From positions 310,001 through 374,000 of the forward strand of contig MEUE01000003.1 in the NCBI GenBank assembly GCA_001771585.1: a stretch of 64,000 nucleotides of DNA, given 5' to 3'. The number at the start of each line of letters is the position of its first letter. Position 1 is the first letter of the stretch. Below, one piece after another: positions 24,326-36,214 of this stretch. A program made the translations under genes and the position numbers. Under the pieces are notes generated by a model that saw only the letters and a list, made by a program, of their open reading frames with translations, searched no databases and had not been told where the DNA came from. The stretch comes from a candidate division WOR-1 bacterium RIFOXYB2_FULL_46_45 (GTDB lineage: Bacteria; Margulisbacteria; WOR-1; XYC2-FULL-46-14).

Positions 24326-25127
24326 CTTTTAATTTCTCCACCAGCTCGTCTTTTATCGTGAATTCACCCAGTTTAATTTCACGTCCCGAATTGATCCCGT
24401 GATAGTCCGAGCCGCCGGTCACGATCAGATTGTATTTCTTCGCGAACTCCAGATATTTGTTGACGGTCCCTTCATAATAATGGGGATAATACGCTTCAAT
24501 CCCCCTCAAGCCGGCTTTGACAAAATCTTCGATCAGCGTATCGCTCCCCGATATGTTCGGATGGGCAAAAACCGGAACTCCTCCCGCTTTCTTTATCATT
24601 TTGATGCTCTCTTGCGGCTCCAGTTTATAGTGCGGGACAAAAGCCGGAGACCTGAAATCGAGAAAGCGGTCAAAAGCTTCGTTGAAACTCGCGACCAACC
24701 CCTCTTCCACCATTGTCCGGGCGACATGAGGGCGGCCGGGAGCTTCGTTACCGGCCTTTTTGAAAACTTTTTCGGGGTCAAGAGAAACTCCCAGCGGTAT
24801 CATTTTTTCACAGATCCGGCAAATCCGGTCTTTACGGTCGTTTTGGACCTTTTTTAAAAGGTCTAACATATTGGAATCATCGCAGTTTATAAAATAACCG
24901 AGAATATGGATTTCGGCCTTTTGGGCTTCGGTTGAAAACTCAACTCCGGGAATAACTTCCAATCCCATTTTTTTTCCTGCCGCCAGGGCCTCCGGAATCC
25001 CGTCAACGGTATCGTGGTCGGTCAAAGCGATCGTCTTTAGGCCGGCATTTTTGGCATGGAATACGACTGTCTCCGGTGATTCGGTCCCGTCGGAATAGGT
25101 GCTGTGGACGTGTAGATCCGCTGACAT
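24303..25127 (-). CDS. PHP-domain phosphoesterase (RNase AM/YciV-like)
   Basis: The 274-residue PHP-fold protein shows the metal-ligand motifs DLHVHSTYSDG and LTDHDTVDGI, GVEFSTEAQKAEIHILGYF, VFAHPNISG, and the C-terminal GGSDYHG. It corresponds to the RNase AM/nucleoside 3',5'-bisphosphate phosphatase group that trims short RNAs or pAp. ATG 25127 has AAGGA just upstream. Exact substrate cannot be read from sequence. Confidence 0.88.
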   Translation of the reverse strand: MSADLHVHSTYSDGTESPETVVFHAKNAGLKTIALTDHDTVDGIPEALAAGKKMGLEVIPGVEFSTEAQKAEIHILGYFINCDDSNMLDLLKKVQNDRKDRICRICEKMIPLGVSLDPEKVFKKAGNEAPGRPHVARTMVEEGLVASFNEAFDRFLDFRSPAFVPHYKLEPQESIKMIKKAGGVPVFAHPNISGSDTLIEDFVKAGLRGIEAYYPHYYEGTVNKYLEFAKKYNLIVTGGSDYHGINSGREIKLGEFTIKDELVEKLKDEHLRGN

Positions 25128-25150
25128 TATATCCTTATTTTATCATGAAA

Positions 25151-25900
25151 CTAATCGTAAATGTGGATTGGAGAGAAGGAGACCCTGTTGCCGTCGACAT
25201 CAAAGCGGACATAGTGGTAAAAACCGCCAAATTCGGGAGGAAGATAGAGCCGCCCGCCGGCACCGCCGGTTATAATATAAACAATCCCGTCGCGCTCGGC
25301 AGAGGCAAAACCGTGGATATGCCCGCAGACCACATAATCGACTTTGTATCTTTTGAAAATCCCGACCAGCAGTTCACTCATCCGGCGGCTGTCCATGATA
25401 TGGCCGGAATATAAGCCGCTGGCGTCAAAGACCGGCTTGTGAAAAAAGACAAACTTAAGCGGTTTTTTAGTGGAGGACAAATCCTGTCGCAGCCAATTGA
25501 CCTGCGCCTCGTCAAAACTCTCTTTAAACGCGTTATTCAGAATAACAAAGTGGGCGTTTTCGTAATCAAACGAATAATAGGAAGGCCCGAAATATTTCGC
25601 GAAGCGTTTCCAGCCGCCGTTAACCGCATCGTGGTTCCCCATCACGTGGTAGATTTTTAAGGTAGGATATTTAGCAATCAGTTTCAAATAGTCCCGGTAG
25701 TCTTTATCTTTCCCGTAGGGCACAATATCTCCGACATGGACGGCAAAGGCAACATTCTGCTCTTTTACCGCTTTGTCCAAGAGGAGCTTATAAGTCGTGT
25801 TCCAGCCCTGGTTGTCGCCAAAGGCGAGGAAAGAAAAAGAGTCGGCGGCACAGGCAGCGGAAGAGACAAGGAGAATGAAGGCGAGAAGTTTAAAGATCAT
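25151..25900 (-). CDS. Secreted calcineurin-like metallophosphoesterase
   Basis: The 249-residue protein has a signal peptide (1-18, ending SSAACA-AD) and a full calcineurin-type metal centre: FGDNQG, VGDIVP, GNHDAV, FFHKPV and GHIHGF. It should act in the periplasm on a phosphoester, substrate unknown. Lipid attachment is possible because a Cys lies near the cleavage site (AACAAD), but the context is not a clean lipobox. Overlaps the upstream TIM-barrel gene by 11 bases. Confidence 0.85.
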   Translation of the reverse strand: MIFKLLAFILLVSSAACAADSFSFLAFGDNQGWNTTYKLLLDKAVKEQNVAFAVHVGDIVPYGKDKDYRDYLKLIAKYPTLKIYHVMGNHDAVNGGWKRFAKYFGPSYYSFDYENAHFVILNNAFKESFDEAQVNWLRQDLSSTKKPLKFVFFHKPVFDASGLYSGHIMDSRRMSELLVGIFKRYKVDYVVCGHIHGFASAERDGIVYIITGGAGGRLYLPPEFGGFYHYVRFDVDGNRVSFSPIHIYD

Positions 25901-26510
25901 CCGCCGCGATCCGGTATTCTTTGAGGTTTCTTTCTAGGCTCTTGGTCGTCTCCCCCAAAACCCGTGAAGTTAAAATCAGCCCTTTTGCCCCCGCATCCCA
26001 AACGATTGAGACCTCCGACGGCTTGATCATCCGGTCGGTGGGGATTAAAACGGGAAGAGAAGAAGAGATGATAACGGAAATATAATTTTGCAGGTCGCCG
26101 ATCTCAAGGTTCTTAAGCCGATCAGTAACCGGAACAATCGCCGCGTCAATCGCTTCCACTTTATCATCCAATCCCATCAAAGAATCGAAAGAAAATTCTC
26201 CCCCCAAAGCGGCAAGCCGGGTAATCTTTATATCCTTAAAATTTTCAACCTGCTTGAGGCCAAAATTGACAAAATCAAAATCGGATAGGGCCGCAACGGT
26301 CTTTTTGTTTAATTTCTCATCGGGGTTGAGATTTACTCCCACCGGGATGCTGACCCGCCCCAAAATTTCATCCGCCCCCTCCAGTCCATTGACCAAAATA
26401 GCGTCCGCTCCGTTTTGTTCGGCAATTTCCGCCAATTGGGGATTGGTCTCCCACAGTTGGACAATAAGGGTCATCGGCTTTTCACTTAGTAACTTTTTTA
26501 GTCGAGTCAT
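25890..26510 (-). CDS. TIM-barrel protein, unknown
   Basis: The 206-residue protein looks like a small (beta/alpha)8 barrel of the HisA/NanE/thiamine-phosphate-synthase type. It has strand-ending turns such as NGADAILVNGLEGADEILG, VSIPVGVNLNP and the closing DAGAKGLILTSRVLG, which resembles a phosphate-binding GxxG/S turn. No active-site signature was matched with confidence. It overlaps queH by 29 bases. Likely cytoplasmic and translationally coupled. Function not known. Confidence 0.55.
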   Translation of the reverse strand: MTRLKKLLSEKPMTLIVQLWETNPQLAEIAEQNGADAILVNGLEGADEILGRVSIPVGVNLNPDEKLNKKTVAALSDFDFVNFGLKQVENFKDIKITRLAALGGEFSFDSLMGLDDKVEAIDAAIVPVTDRLKNLEIGDLQNYISVIISSSLPVLIPTDRMIKPSEVSIVWDAGAKGLILTSRVLGETTKSLERNLKEYRIAADDL

Positions 26511-26976
26511 GGCTCACCTCACAGCCGCAATATTTCTGACGATACAATTGGAATTGTCTCGACAATTCCCTCCCCCTTTTGTATCCATCCCTAAAATCAC
26601 GATAGAAAAATTTTACTCCCGCCTCCTCGCCGGCTTCCGCGCCAATTTTCCTGATTAACTCGTGATTCTGATAAGGACTGATCAAAAGGGTCGTTGTAAA
26701 GGATTCAAACCCATTCTTTTTAGCATATTCGGCCGTTTTTCGCAATCGTTTTTCGTAGCAATCGGAACAATCGCCGGCCACAGTTTTACTTTTGTCAAAA
26801 TCAAAGACCAGCGGGACCTTTTCCGCGGAGGCATAATTTTTAAGCGTAAAATATCTTTTTACGAATTCCGCTTCCGGGTAAAGATTGGGGTTATAAAAGT
26901 AGCTGACCAGGTCAATTTTGCTGTCGACAAACCAGGTTAAGCACGGGGCACAGCAGGTATGAAGCAGGATCTTCAT
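26482..26976 (-). CDS. queH: Epoxyqueuosine reductase QueH
   Basis: QueH performs the last step of queuosine synthesis in tRNA wobble positions. The 164-residue protein has HTCCAPC near the N-terminus, CSDCYEKRLRKTAEYAKKNGF, SFTTTLLISPYQNHE, and YCGCEVS near the C-terminus; these Cys residues bind a 4Fe-4S cluster and metal. It overlaps dapA (TAATG). The unrelated QueG is not seen in the window. Confidence 0.92.
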   Translation of the reverse strand: MKILLHTCCAPCLTWFVDSKIDLVSYFYNPNLYPEAEFVKRYFTLKNYASAEKVPLVFDFDKSKTVAGDCSDCYEKRLRKTAEYAKKNGFESFTTTLLISPYQNHELIRKIGAEAGEEAGVKFFYRDFRDGYKRGRELSRQFQLYRQKYCGCEVSHDSTKKVTK

Positions 26977-27851
26977 TATAAAAGGCCGAGTCGGCCTAAA
27001 GCGGCTTTGATCTGTTCTTTTTCGGCGGCAGTAGCCTCAATAAGCGGCAGTCGTGGAATGCCGACTTTCCATCCGGTCATCTCAAGCGCCGCTTTGACCG
27101 GGGTCGGATTACTGGTGATAAACAAGACCCTAAAGATCTCATCCAGTTTTTGGTTGATCGCTTCGGCTTTTTTTAGGTCGCCGGAATCAAAAGCGTTAAT
27201 CATCTCTTTGATCCGCGGCCCGACGATATGAGAAGCGACGGAGATGACACCAACCGCCCCTTTTTTCATAAATTCCAAAGTCAAGCCGTCATCCCCGCTC
27301 CAGATTATAAAATCTTTCGGCGTTAATTTGCGCGTTTCTTCCGTCTGTTTCGAATTCCCCGCGGCATCTTTCAATCCGACAATGTTTTTTATTTGCGCCA
27401 GCCGCGCGGTTGTCTCGGGGGTCATATTGACTACACAGCGTCCCGGAATGTTATAGATGATAATTGGCAATTTGGTATTTTCGGCTACCGCTTTAAAGTG
27501 CCGGTACATCCCTTCTTGCGACGGTTTATTGTAGTAAGGGACAACGATCATGATCCCGTCGACGCCAATCTCTTCTGCCGTTTTGGTTGATTTAATCGAA
27601 GTCGCGGTCGAGTTTGATCCGGTCCCGGCAATCAAGGCCGCTTTGCCGTTCAGCGCTTTTTTTACCACGCGATAAAGTTCGAATTCTTCTTCGTGGGTTA
27701 AGGTTGGCGATTCACCGGTGGTCCCGTGGATCACCAGACCATCTGATCCATTCTCAACTAAATGCAGCGCCAGTTTCCCCGCCAGATCATAGTTAACCGA
27801 GAGGTCGGGATTGAACGGGGTAACCATCGCAGTTAAAAGTTTTCCAAACAT
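26976..27851 (-). CDS. dapA: 4-hydroxy-tetrahydrodipicolinate synthase
   Basis: First committed enzyme of the diaminopimelate/lysine pathway; it condenses pyruvate and aspartate semialdehyde. The 291-residue TIM barrel has TAMVTPFN, GTTGESPTL, the Tyr of YNIPGRCV and the Schiff-base Lys in IVGLKDAAG. Diaminopimelate supports a standard peptidoglycan, in line with murA, alr and ddl. A minus-strand TATACT at 27866-27861 lies nine bases before ATG 27851, with no ribosome-binding site. Confidence 0.97.
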   Translation of the reverse strand: MFGKLLTAMVTPFNPDLSVNYDLAGKLALHLVENGSDGLVIHGTTGESPTLTHEEEFELYRVVKKALNGKAALIAGTGSNSTATSIKSTKTAEEIGVDGIMIVVPYYNKPSQEGMYRHFKAVAENTKLPIIIYNIPGRCVVNMTPETTARLAQIKNIVGLKDAAGNSKQTEETRKLTPKDFIIWSGDDGLTLEFMKKGAVGVISVASHIVGPRIKEMINAFDSGDLKKAEAINQKLDEIFRVLFITSNPTPVKAALEMTGWKVGIPRLPLIEATAAEKEQIKAALGRLGLL

Positions 27852-27866
27852 AATACTTACAGTATA

Positions 27867-29839
27867 TCAGATTTTAAAAGCTTTTTTAAGCTCGCTGATC
27901 TGGTCGCGCAGGAGGGCCGCTTTTTCAAATTCGAGTTCGGTGGCGGCGACTTCCATCTCTTCTTCCAACTCACGAATAATCTGTGGAAGTTCCGCTTTGG
28001 GGACCAGCTCCCTGATCTTTTTTATCTCGTCCAGCCGCGACCTGCCGATCTGCTCTGAAATATCGTGGATCTCTTTTTGCACCGTCTTGGGAGTAATTTT
28101 ATGCTTCTTGTTGTAAGCCAATTGGATTTTCCGGCGGCGGTTGGTCTCAAAAAGTGCCTTTCTCATCGATTCGGTCTCTTTATCCGCGTAAAGGATCACT
28201 TTGCCGTTAATATTCCGGGCGGCCCGGCCGATCGTCTGGATTAGCGATGTTTCGGCGCGGAGGAAACCTTCTTTATCGGCATCTAAAATCGCGACCAGCG
28301 AAACTTCGGGGAGATCCAACCCTTCTCTCAATAAATTTATCCCGACCAGAACATCAAATTCCCCTGTCCGCAAACCGCGCAAAATATCGATCCGGTTCAG
28401 CGTCTCGACATCCGAGTGCAGGTAGCGGACTTTGATCCCGTTCCGATCCAGATAATCCGACAGATCTTCCGCCAGACGCTTGGTCAGTGTCGTGATCAAG
28501 ACCCGCTCCCCTCTTTTAACGGTCGCGGCAACCTCTTTCATCAAATCCTCAACTTGATCTTTAGCCGGTTTAACGATAACCTCCGGATCGATCAACCCGG
28601 TCGGACGGATGATCTGCTCCACCACTTGCTTCTGGTGCGCCGCCTCATATTTTGAAGGGGTCGCCGAAACAAAGATCACCTGGTTCAACCGTTTTTCGAA
28701 TTCGGCGAACTTGAGCGGGCGGTTGTCGCGGGCGGAAGGGAGCCGAAAACCAAAATCGATCAGATTATCTTTGCGCGCCTTGTCGCCAAAATACATCCCG
28801 CCAATCTGCGGAACGGTGACGTGCGATTCGTCGATAAACAACAAAAAATCTTCGGGAAAATAATCGAGTAGAGTCGCCGGCGGCGTTCCGGGAGCCCTGC
28901 CGTCCATCGGCCGCGAATAGTTTTCAATCCCCTGGCAGTAGCCGATCTCGCGGATCATCTCCATATCGTATTTAGTCCGCTGGGTGATCCTTTGCGCCTC
29001 CAGTAATTTATTTTTTTCTTTAAGTGTAGCGGACCACTCTTCCATCTCTCTTTGGATCGATTGCAAAGCCGTTTCGATCCGGCTCCTAAAAGTGACAAAG
29101 TGGGTGGCGGGGAAGATCATCGCTTCAGTGCGCGGGCGGACTAAATTGCGCGTAGTCGGGTTAATTTCAGAGATTTTTTTTATTTTATCTCCGTCAAATT
29201 CAATCCGCAAAAGCTCTTTTTCATAAGCCGGATGGATTTCAATCGTCTCCCCTCTCGCCCGGAATTTCCCGCGGTTTAATTCAAAATCGTTCCGTTCGTA
29301 TTTTATCTCAACTAATCTCCTTAAAATATCGTCCCGGTCGTATTTTTTTCCGACTTCAAGTGAGACCATCGCCGAAAGATAATCTTTGGGAGTACCAAGG
29401 CCGTAGATACAGGAGACCGAAGCGACGACGATCACGTCCCGCCGCGAGATCAGCGCCATGGTCGCCGAATGCCGCAGGCGGTCGATCTCCTGATTGATCG
29501 TCGATTCTTTGGCGATGTAAGTATCGGTTTGCGGAATATAGGCCTCCGGCTGATAGTAGTCGTAATAGGAAACAAAATACTCCACCGCGTTTTCGGGAAA
29601 GAAGGAGCGGAACTCCTGGCAGAGCTGTGCGGCCAAAGTTTTGTTGTGGGAGATAATCAAAGTCGGCTTTTGGACCTTTGCAATAACATTCGCCATCGTG
29701 AAAGTTTTACCCGAACCGGTTACTCCCAAAAGCGTCTGAAAATCATATCCGGCATCCAACCCCTTAACCAAATTTCTAATGGCTCGCGGTTGGTCGCCGG
29801 CGGGCTTGAAATCGGAGACAAGTTTGAATTTTTCGGTCA

Positions 29840-29840
<1 letters not shown>
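27867..29840 (-). CDS. uvrB: Excinuclease ABC subunit B
   Basis: Damage-verification helicase of nucleotide excision repair. The 657-residue protein has VTGSGKTFT (motif I), the [12 protein letters not shown] beta-hairpin, [12 protein letters not shown] (motif II), SATP, a C-terminal helicase core ([32 protein letters not shown]) and a UvrC-binding coiled coil at the end ([19 protein letters not shown]). ATG 29840 overlaps the pyrG stop. Confidence 0.98.
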
Positions 29841-32430
<2,590 letters not shown>

Positions 32431-32438
<8 letters not shown>

Positions 32439-32760
32439 GGTAATGCTCCTCTTTTTTCCTCATTATCTCACGATCTTTTTTATTTTGGTGGTCATATTTT
32501 AGCAGATGCAAAACTCCGTGCACCACCAGCCGTTTCGCGTCACTCGCGTCTTCCCTGTTTATAACAATTTCTCCCAGATCCCCCGCCTCTTCCATCTCAA
32601 AAGAGAGGACATCGGTGGCGCGGTCAATCTTCCTGAATCTCCGGTTCAATTCCCGCATCGTCTCATTCTCCGCGAAATAGACCGCGACTGCCCCTCTCTT
32701 TTTTTCGCCCTTAAGCACCCTGCAAATGAGGGGCCGGAATTCCCTGGTCTTCTCTTTCAT
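32431..32760 (-). CDS. ybeY: Endoribonuclease YbeY
   Basis: YbeY is a zinc-dependent RNase for 16S rRNA processing and ribosome quality control. The 109-residue protein has the zinc triad in HGVLHLLKYDH, and MRELNRRFRKIDRATDVLSFE and GEIVINRE ahead of it. It is shorter than the common ~150 residues; the N-terminal part is trimmed. It overlaps murA by 50 bases at its start and the CNNM-type gene at its end. Confidence 0.95.
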
Positions 32761-34012
32761 CTACCACCTTTATGTCGGCTCCTAAGCCGCCGAATTTTTT
32801 TAGAATATTCTCGTAACCGCGCTCAATCTGGCGGTCGCGGTCGTCAATTAAGGTTTCACCGACGGCGGAAAGCGCGGCGATCACAAGCCCCGCCCCGGCC
32901 CGCAAGTCGGAGACGACGACCGGAGCTGATGAAAGGCGCTCCACCCCTTTGATAATCGCGCTCCGCCCTTCTATCTTTATGTCGGCTCCCATCCTTTTGA
33001 GTTCGTTTAAGTGCGTGAAGCGGCTTTCAAAAACCGTCTCTTTGACGACCGAAACCCCCTCCGCCCGGCACAACATGCTGCAAAATTGCGGTTGGAGATC
33101 GGTCGGAAACCCGGGATGGGGAAGAGTTGAAAGATCAATCGCCTTAACTCTGCCCTGGCTTTTGACCGTAACAAAATCTTCGCCGGTCACAACTTCAACT
33201 CCCGCCTCTTTCATCTTGAGGATCGCCACTTCAAGCTGCTGAGGGATAACCTCTTTTATCGTCACAGCTCCTCCGCAGGCCGCGGCCGCCGCCATAAAAG
33301 TCCCCGCTTCAATCCGATCGGGGATAATCCGATGATTAACTCCGGTTAATCTCTTCACTCCCTCGATTTTTATCTCTTCGCTCCCGGCTCCGGTAATTTG
33401 GGCGCCGGCTTTATTTAAAAAATTCGCCAGATCGACAATTTCCGGCTCGCGCGCCGCGTTGTTGATGGTCGTCTCACCGATTGCCAGGGTCGCCGCCATC
33501 ATAATCGTTTCGGTGGCTCCGACCGACGGGAAATCAAGATGAACCGCCTCCCCCTTCAATTTCTCGGCTTCCGCCACCACAAATCCGTGTTCCATTCTAA
33601 CTTTTGCTCCCAGCCGCTCCAATCCCTTGATATGGATATCAACCGGGCGGGAACCGATAGCGCAGCCGCCGGGGAGCGGAACTTTGGCAAAGCCCATTTT
33701 GGCTAAAATCGGACCGATTACAAAAAAAGAGGCGCGCATGCGGGTAACCAGTTGATACGGAGCAACATGCTTGACCCTGCTCCCGACCCAAATCTTTACC
33801 TGGTTGGGATGGTAATATTCGGCGCGGATACTAAGCGCCCGCAAAACCTTGAGCATCGTCATAACATCCAATAAATTGGGGATTGAAGAGAGGGTCGTCT
33901 GGCCTTCGGTTAGAATCGTCGCCGCTAAAATCGGAAGGGCCGAATTTTTGGAGCCGGAGACAGAAACTTCTCCGTTTAGCCCTTCGCATCCTTTGACCAG
34001 CAGTTTTCTCAT
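32711..34012 (-). CDS. murA: UDP-N-acetylglucosamine 1-carboxyvinyltransferase
   Basis: First committed step of peptidoglycan synthesis. The 433-residue protein has GEVSVSGSKNSALPILAA and the catalytic Cys in PLPGGCAIGSRPVD, the fosfomycin target. The two-domain fold runs to DLRAGAGLVIAALSA and DRGYEN-like RQIERGYENI near the end. The C-terminal tail after GADIKVV is poorly conserved and overlaps ybeY. TATGA overlap with wecB upstream. Confidence 0.97.
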   Translation of the reverse strand: MRKLLVKGCEGLNGEVSVSGSKNSALPILAATILTEGQTTLSSIPNLLDVMTMLKVLRALSIRAEYYHPNQVKIWVGSRVKHVAPYQLVTRMRASFFVIGPILAKMGFAKVPLPGGCAIGSRPVDIHIKGLERLGAKVRMEHGFVVAEAEKLKGEAVHLDFPSVGATETIMMAATLAIGETTINNAAREPEIVDLANFLNKAGAQITGAGSEEIKIEGVKRLTGVNHRIIPDRIEAGTFMAAAAACGGAVTIKEVIPQQLEVAILKMKEAGVEVVTGEDFVTVKSQGRVKAIDLSTLPHPGFPTDLQPQFCSMLCRAEGVSVVKETVFESRFTHLNELKRMGADIKIEGRSAIIKGVERLSSAPVVVSDLRAGAGLVIAALSAVGETLIDDRDRQIERGYENILKKFGGLGADIKVVDEREDQGIPAPHLQGA

Positions 34013-35124
34013 AGTTTAAAATAGCTCCGTATCGCTTTAATAATCCTTGGTGAGGCTTTTCCGTCGCCGTAGGGATTTACCGCTCTCGCCATTTTAACAT
34101 ACGCCACCTTATTGTCTAAAAGCTTTTTGGTCTCGCGGATAATAACCTCTTTTTTATCTCCGACCAGTTTCACCGTCCCCGCCAAGACCGCCTCCGGCCG
34201 CTCGGTCGTCCGCCTCAAAACCAAAACCGGCTTCCCCAACCCCGGCGCCTCTTCCTGCACCCCGCCGGAATCGGTTAAAATTAAATACGCCTGCTTCATC
34301 AGATGGACAAAGGGATGATAATCGAGCGGTTCGGTCAATTTTACATTCTTAATTTTTCCCAGTATCTTATTTGCCGTATGGAGGACGTTCGGATTGCGGT
34401 GGACCGGCAGGATAATTTTAATTTTGTCGCCGTATTCTTTCGCGATCGTCTTGATTGCCGCGCAGATCTCTTTGAGCGGCGCCCCAAACGATTCTCTGCG
34501 GTGGACGGTCACCAAAATCATTTTTTGAAGGCGACGATTCGAATCGTCGCCTTCGTTGTCGAACGGTTTTTCCCGCAACGCCAAATGGAGCGCGTCAATA
34601 ACGGTGTTCCCGGTGACATGAATTGTTTTCGGATCGATATTCTCTTTGATCAGATTTTTGGCCGAAGTTTTGGTCGGAGCGAAATGGAGATCGGCGACGG
34701 AAGAGAGAAGACGGCGGTTCACCTCTTCCGGAAAAGGATTGTATTTGTTGCCGGTCCTAAGCCCCGCCTCAACATGTCCCACCGCGATCTTGTGGAGGAA
34801 GGCGGCCAATCCGGCGGCAAAAGCGGTGGAGGTGTCCCCCTGGACCAAAACCATCTCCGGTTTTTCTTTGATAAAAATCTTTTCAAGCCCGCGAATGGAA
34901 TTGGCAATGATATCGGAGATGCTCTGGTTCTTGCGCATGATGCCAAGATCGTAAGCGGGCCTGATCTTAAAAAGTTTTAAGATCTGCTTGAGCATTTCAC
35001 GATGCTGGCCGGTGGAAACGACAATCGTTTTAAATTCGTGAGGATACTTTTTTAATTCCAGGACGACCGGAGCCATCTTCACCGCTTCCGGCCTGGTCCC
35101 AAAGACCACCATTATCTTTTTCAT
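34009..35124 (-). CDS. wecB: UDP-N-acetylglucosamine 2-epimerase (non-hydrolysing)
   Basis: Interconverts UDP-GlcNAc and UDP-ManNAc for surface polysaccharides. The 371-residue protein has VFGTRPEAVKMAPVV, STGQHREML, VQGDTSTAFA, VEAGLRTGNKYNPFPEE, HRRESFG and SGGVQEEAPGLGKPVLVLR. A palindrome (34527-34554) adds NEGDDSNRRLQ in the loop before MILVTVHRRE. ATGA overlap with the WecA/TagO-like gene, so both act in one glycan pathway, likely with the sugar dehydrogenase at 51.9 kb (UDP-ManNAc to ManNAcA). Confidence 0.96.
   Translation of the reverse strand: MKKIMVVFGTRPEAVKMAPVVLELKKYPHEFKTIVVSTGQHREMLKQILKLFKIRPAYDLGIMRKNQSISDIIANSIRGLEKIFIKEKPEMVLVQGDTSTAFAAGLAAFLHKIAVGHVEAGLRTGNKYNPFPEEVNRRLLSSVADLHFAPTKTSAKNLIKENIDPKTIHVTGNTVIDALHLALREKPFDNEGDDSNRRLQKMILVTVHRRESFGAPLKEICAAIKTIAKEYGDKIKIILPVHRNPNVLHTANKILGKIKNVKLTEPLDYHPFVHLMKQAYLILTDSGGVQEEAPGLGKPVLVLRRTTERPEAVLAGTVKLVGDKKEVIIRETKKLLDNKVAYVKMARAVNPYGDGKASPRIIKAIRSYFKL
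34527..34554. repeat. 28-bp perfect palindrome inside wecB
   Basis: Arms GAAGGCGACGATTC and GAATCGTCGCCTTC meet without a spacer. It encodes EGDDSNRRL in frame in a variable loop of WecB. The same design, with two bases changed per arm and the same reading frame, is found in gatB at 61632-61659. Confidence 0.9.
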
Positions 35125-36077
35125 TTAAATAGTACCATCACCAGGGCGGAGAGCCCCAGCAAGAAACAAACTATATAGATAGAGAGGACCGCTTCGCGCT
35201 GGGTAAAGCCGGCGCGCAGAAGCATATGGTGGATATGCTTGTTGTCCGCCTTAAAAACCGGCTGGCCTTCCTTCATCCTTCTCCCGATCGCGAAGAGGGT
35301 ATCGAAAATTGGGACCCCCAGGATAAGGAGCGGAATAATCAAAGCGACGACTAAAGTCGTTTTAAAGACCCCTATAATAGAAGAGGTCGCCAGGACAAAG
35401 CCGAGGAGCAGGCTCCCCGAATCCCCCAGGAAAATTTTCGCCGGAAAGAAATTATAACGTAAAAACCCGAGCGCCGCTCCGGCCAGGCAGAGCATCGTCA
35501 GCGCCGCCCCGATCTGGTGGGTCCTCAAAGCGACAAAAAATAAAATTGAGGCCGATATGGCGGTCACTCCGGCCGCCAGCCCATCCAAGCCGTCGATTAA
35601 ATTTATCGCGTTGGTAACGCCGACAATCCAAAGGAGTGTTAACGGAAAGCTGATGATCATTGGAATTGCCATCAGGCCGTTAAAGGGGTTGGTCATAAAG
35701 GAGACCGAAACGCCAAAGCCGTAGGCAACGGTGGCGGCGACAATCTGCCAGAAAAATTTGGTACTTGGCTTGAGGGATTTCATATCGTCTTTGATCCCGA
35801 GGAGGACGATAATGATGCTTCCAAGCGTTATTCCAAAAATTGGGAGGAGGTTTAGTTTTGAGCCGGAGAAGAAGGCGATGATCAAGCCGAGGATTAAGGC
35901 GGAAAAGAAGCCAAAAAAGATCGCGATGCCGCCCAGGCGGGGGATCGTATCGGTATGTATTTTTCTCTGGTTGGGGGTATCGACTGCCCCTATTTTGAAG
36001 GCCAGCTTTATTGCCGCCGGCGTTGCCAAAATAGTCAATAAAAAGGCCGTCAGAAAAGAAATTGGGAATAAGAGCAT
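35121..36077 (-). CDS. WecA/TagO-like polyprenyl-phosphate sugar-1-phosphate transferase
   Basis: The 318-residue, roughly ten-helix protein belongs to the WecA/TagO/MraY superfamily that starts lipid-linked glycans by moving a sugar phosphate to undecaprenyl phosphate. Motifs: DTPNQRKIHT, GIKDDMKSLKPSTKF, AINLIDGLDGLAAG, FLGDSGSLLLGF and the WecA/TagO-type loop KHIHHMLLRAGF. The last motif and the wecB neighbour favour GlcNAc-1-P over MraY activity. TATAAT on the minus strand (36094-36089) is 11 bases before ATG 36077. First gene of the wecA-wecB-murA-ybeY run. Confidence 0.93.
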   Translation of the reverse strand: MLLFPISFLTAFLLTILATPAAIKLAFKIGAVDTPNQRKIHTDTIPRLGGIAIFFGFFSALILGLIIAFFSGSKLNLLPIFGITLGSIIIVLLGIKDDMKSLKPSTKFFWQIVAATVAYGFGVSVSFMTNPFNGLMAIPMIISFPLTLLWIVGVTNAINLIDGLDGLAAGVTAISASILFFVALRTHQIGAALTMLCLAGAALGFLRYNFFPAKIFLGDSGSLLLGFVLATSSIIGVFKTTLVVALIIPLLILGVPIFDTLFAIGRRMKEGQPVFKADNKHIHHMLLRAGFTQREAVLSIYIVCFLLGLSALVMVLFK

Positions 36078-36141
36078 TACGGGTATATATTATAGCATTT
36101 TCCACGGCAAATTACAACCCGCCCCTCCCCTCTTTGCCGGC

Positions 36142-36193
36142 TTGAGGTTTTAACAATTAAAACCTATAATTGTATTAGGAAACACCATGGTGT
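36142..36193 (+). promoter_or_regulatory. Promoter with two palindromic operator candidates, signalling cluster
   Basis: TTGAGG (36142-36147), a 17-nt spacer and TATAAT (36165-36170). An inverted repeat AGGTTTTA-ACAAT-TAAAACCT (36145-36165) fills the spacer almost exactly, and a perfect 12-bp palindrome ACACCATGGTGT (36182-36193) lies just after the expected transcript start. Two operators on one promoter suggest tight control of the genes that follow. No regulator of the DNA-binding type is encoded next to it. Confidence 0.65.
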
Positions 36194-36214
36194 GCCTTTA
36201 GATCCTTTTAATTC

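Noticed and set aside
36145-36165. Inverted repeat read as a rho-independent terminator.
   Set aside because: AT-rich stem of eight pairs without a following T-run, and it sits between -35 and -10 boxes.
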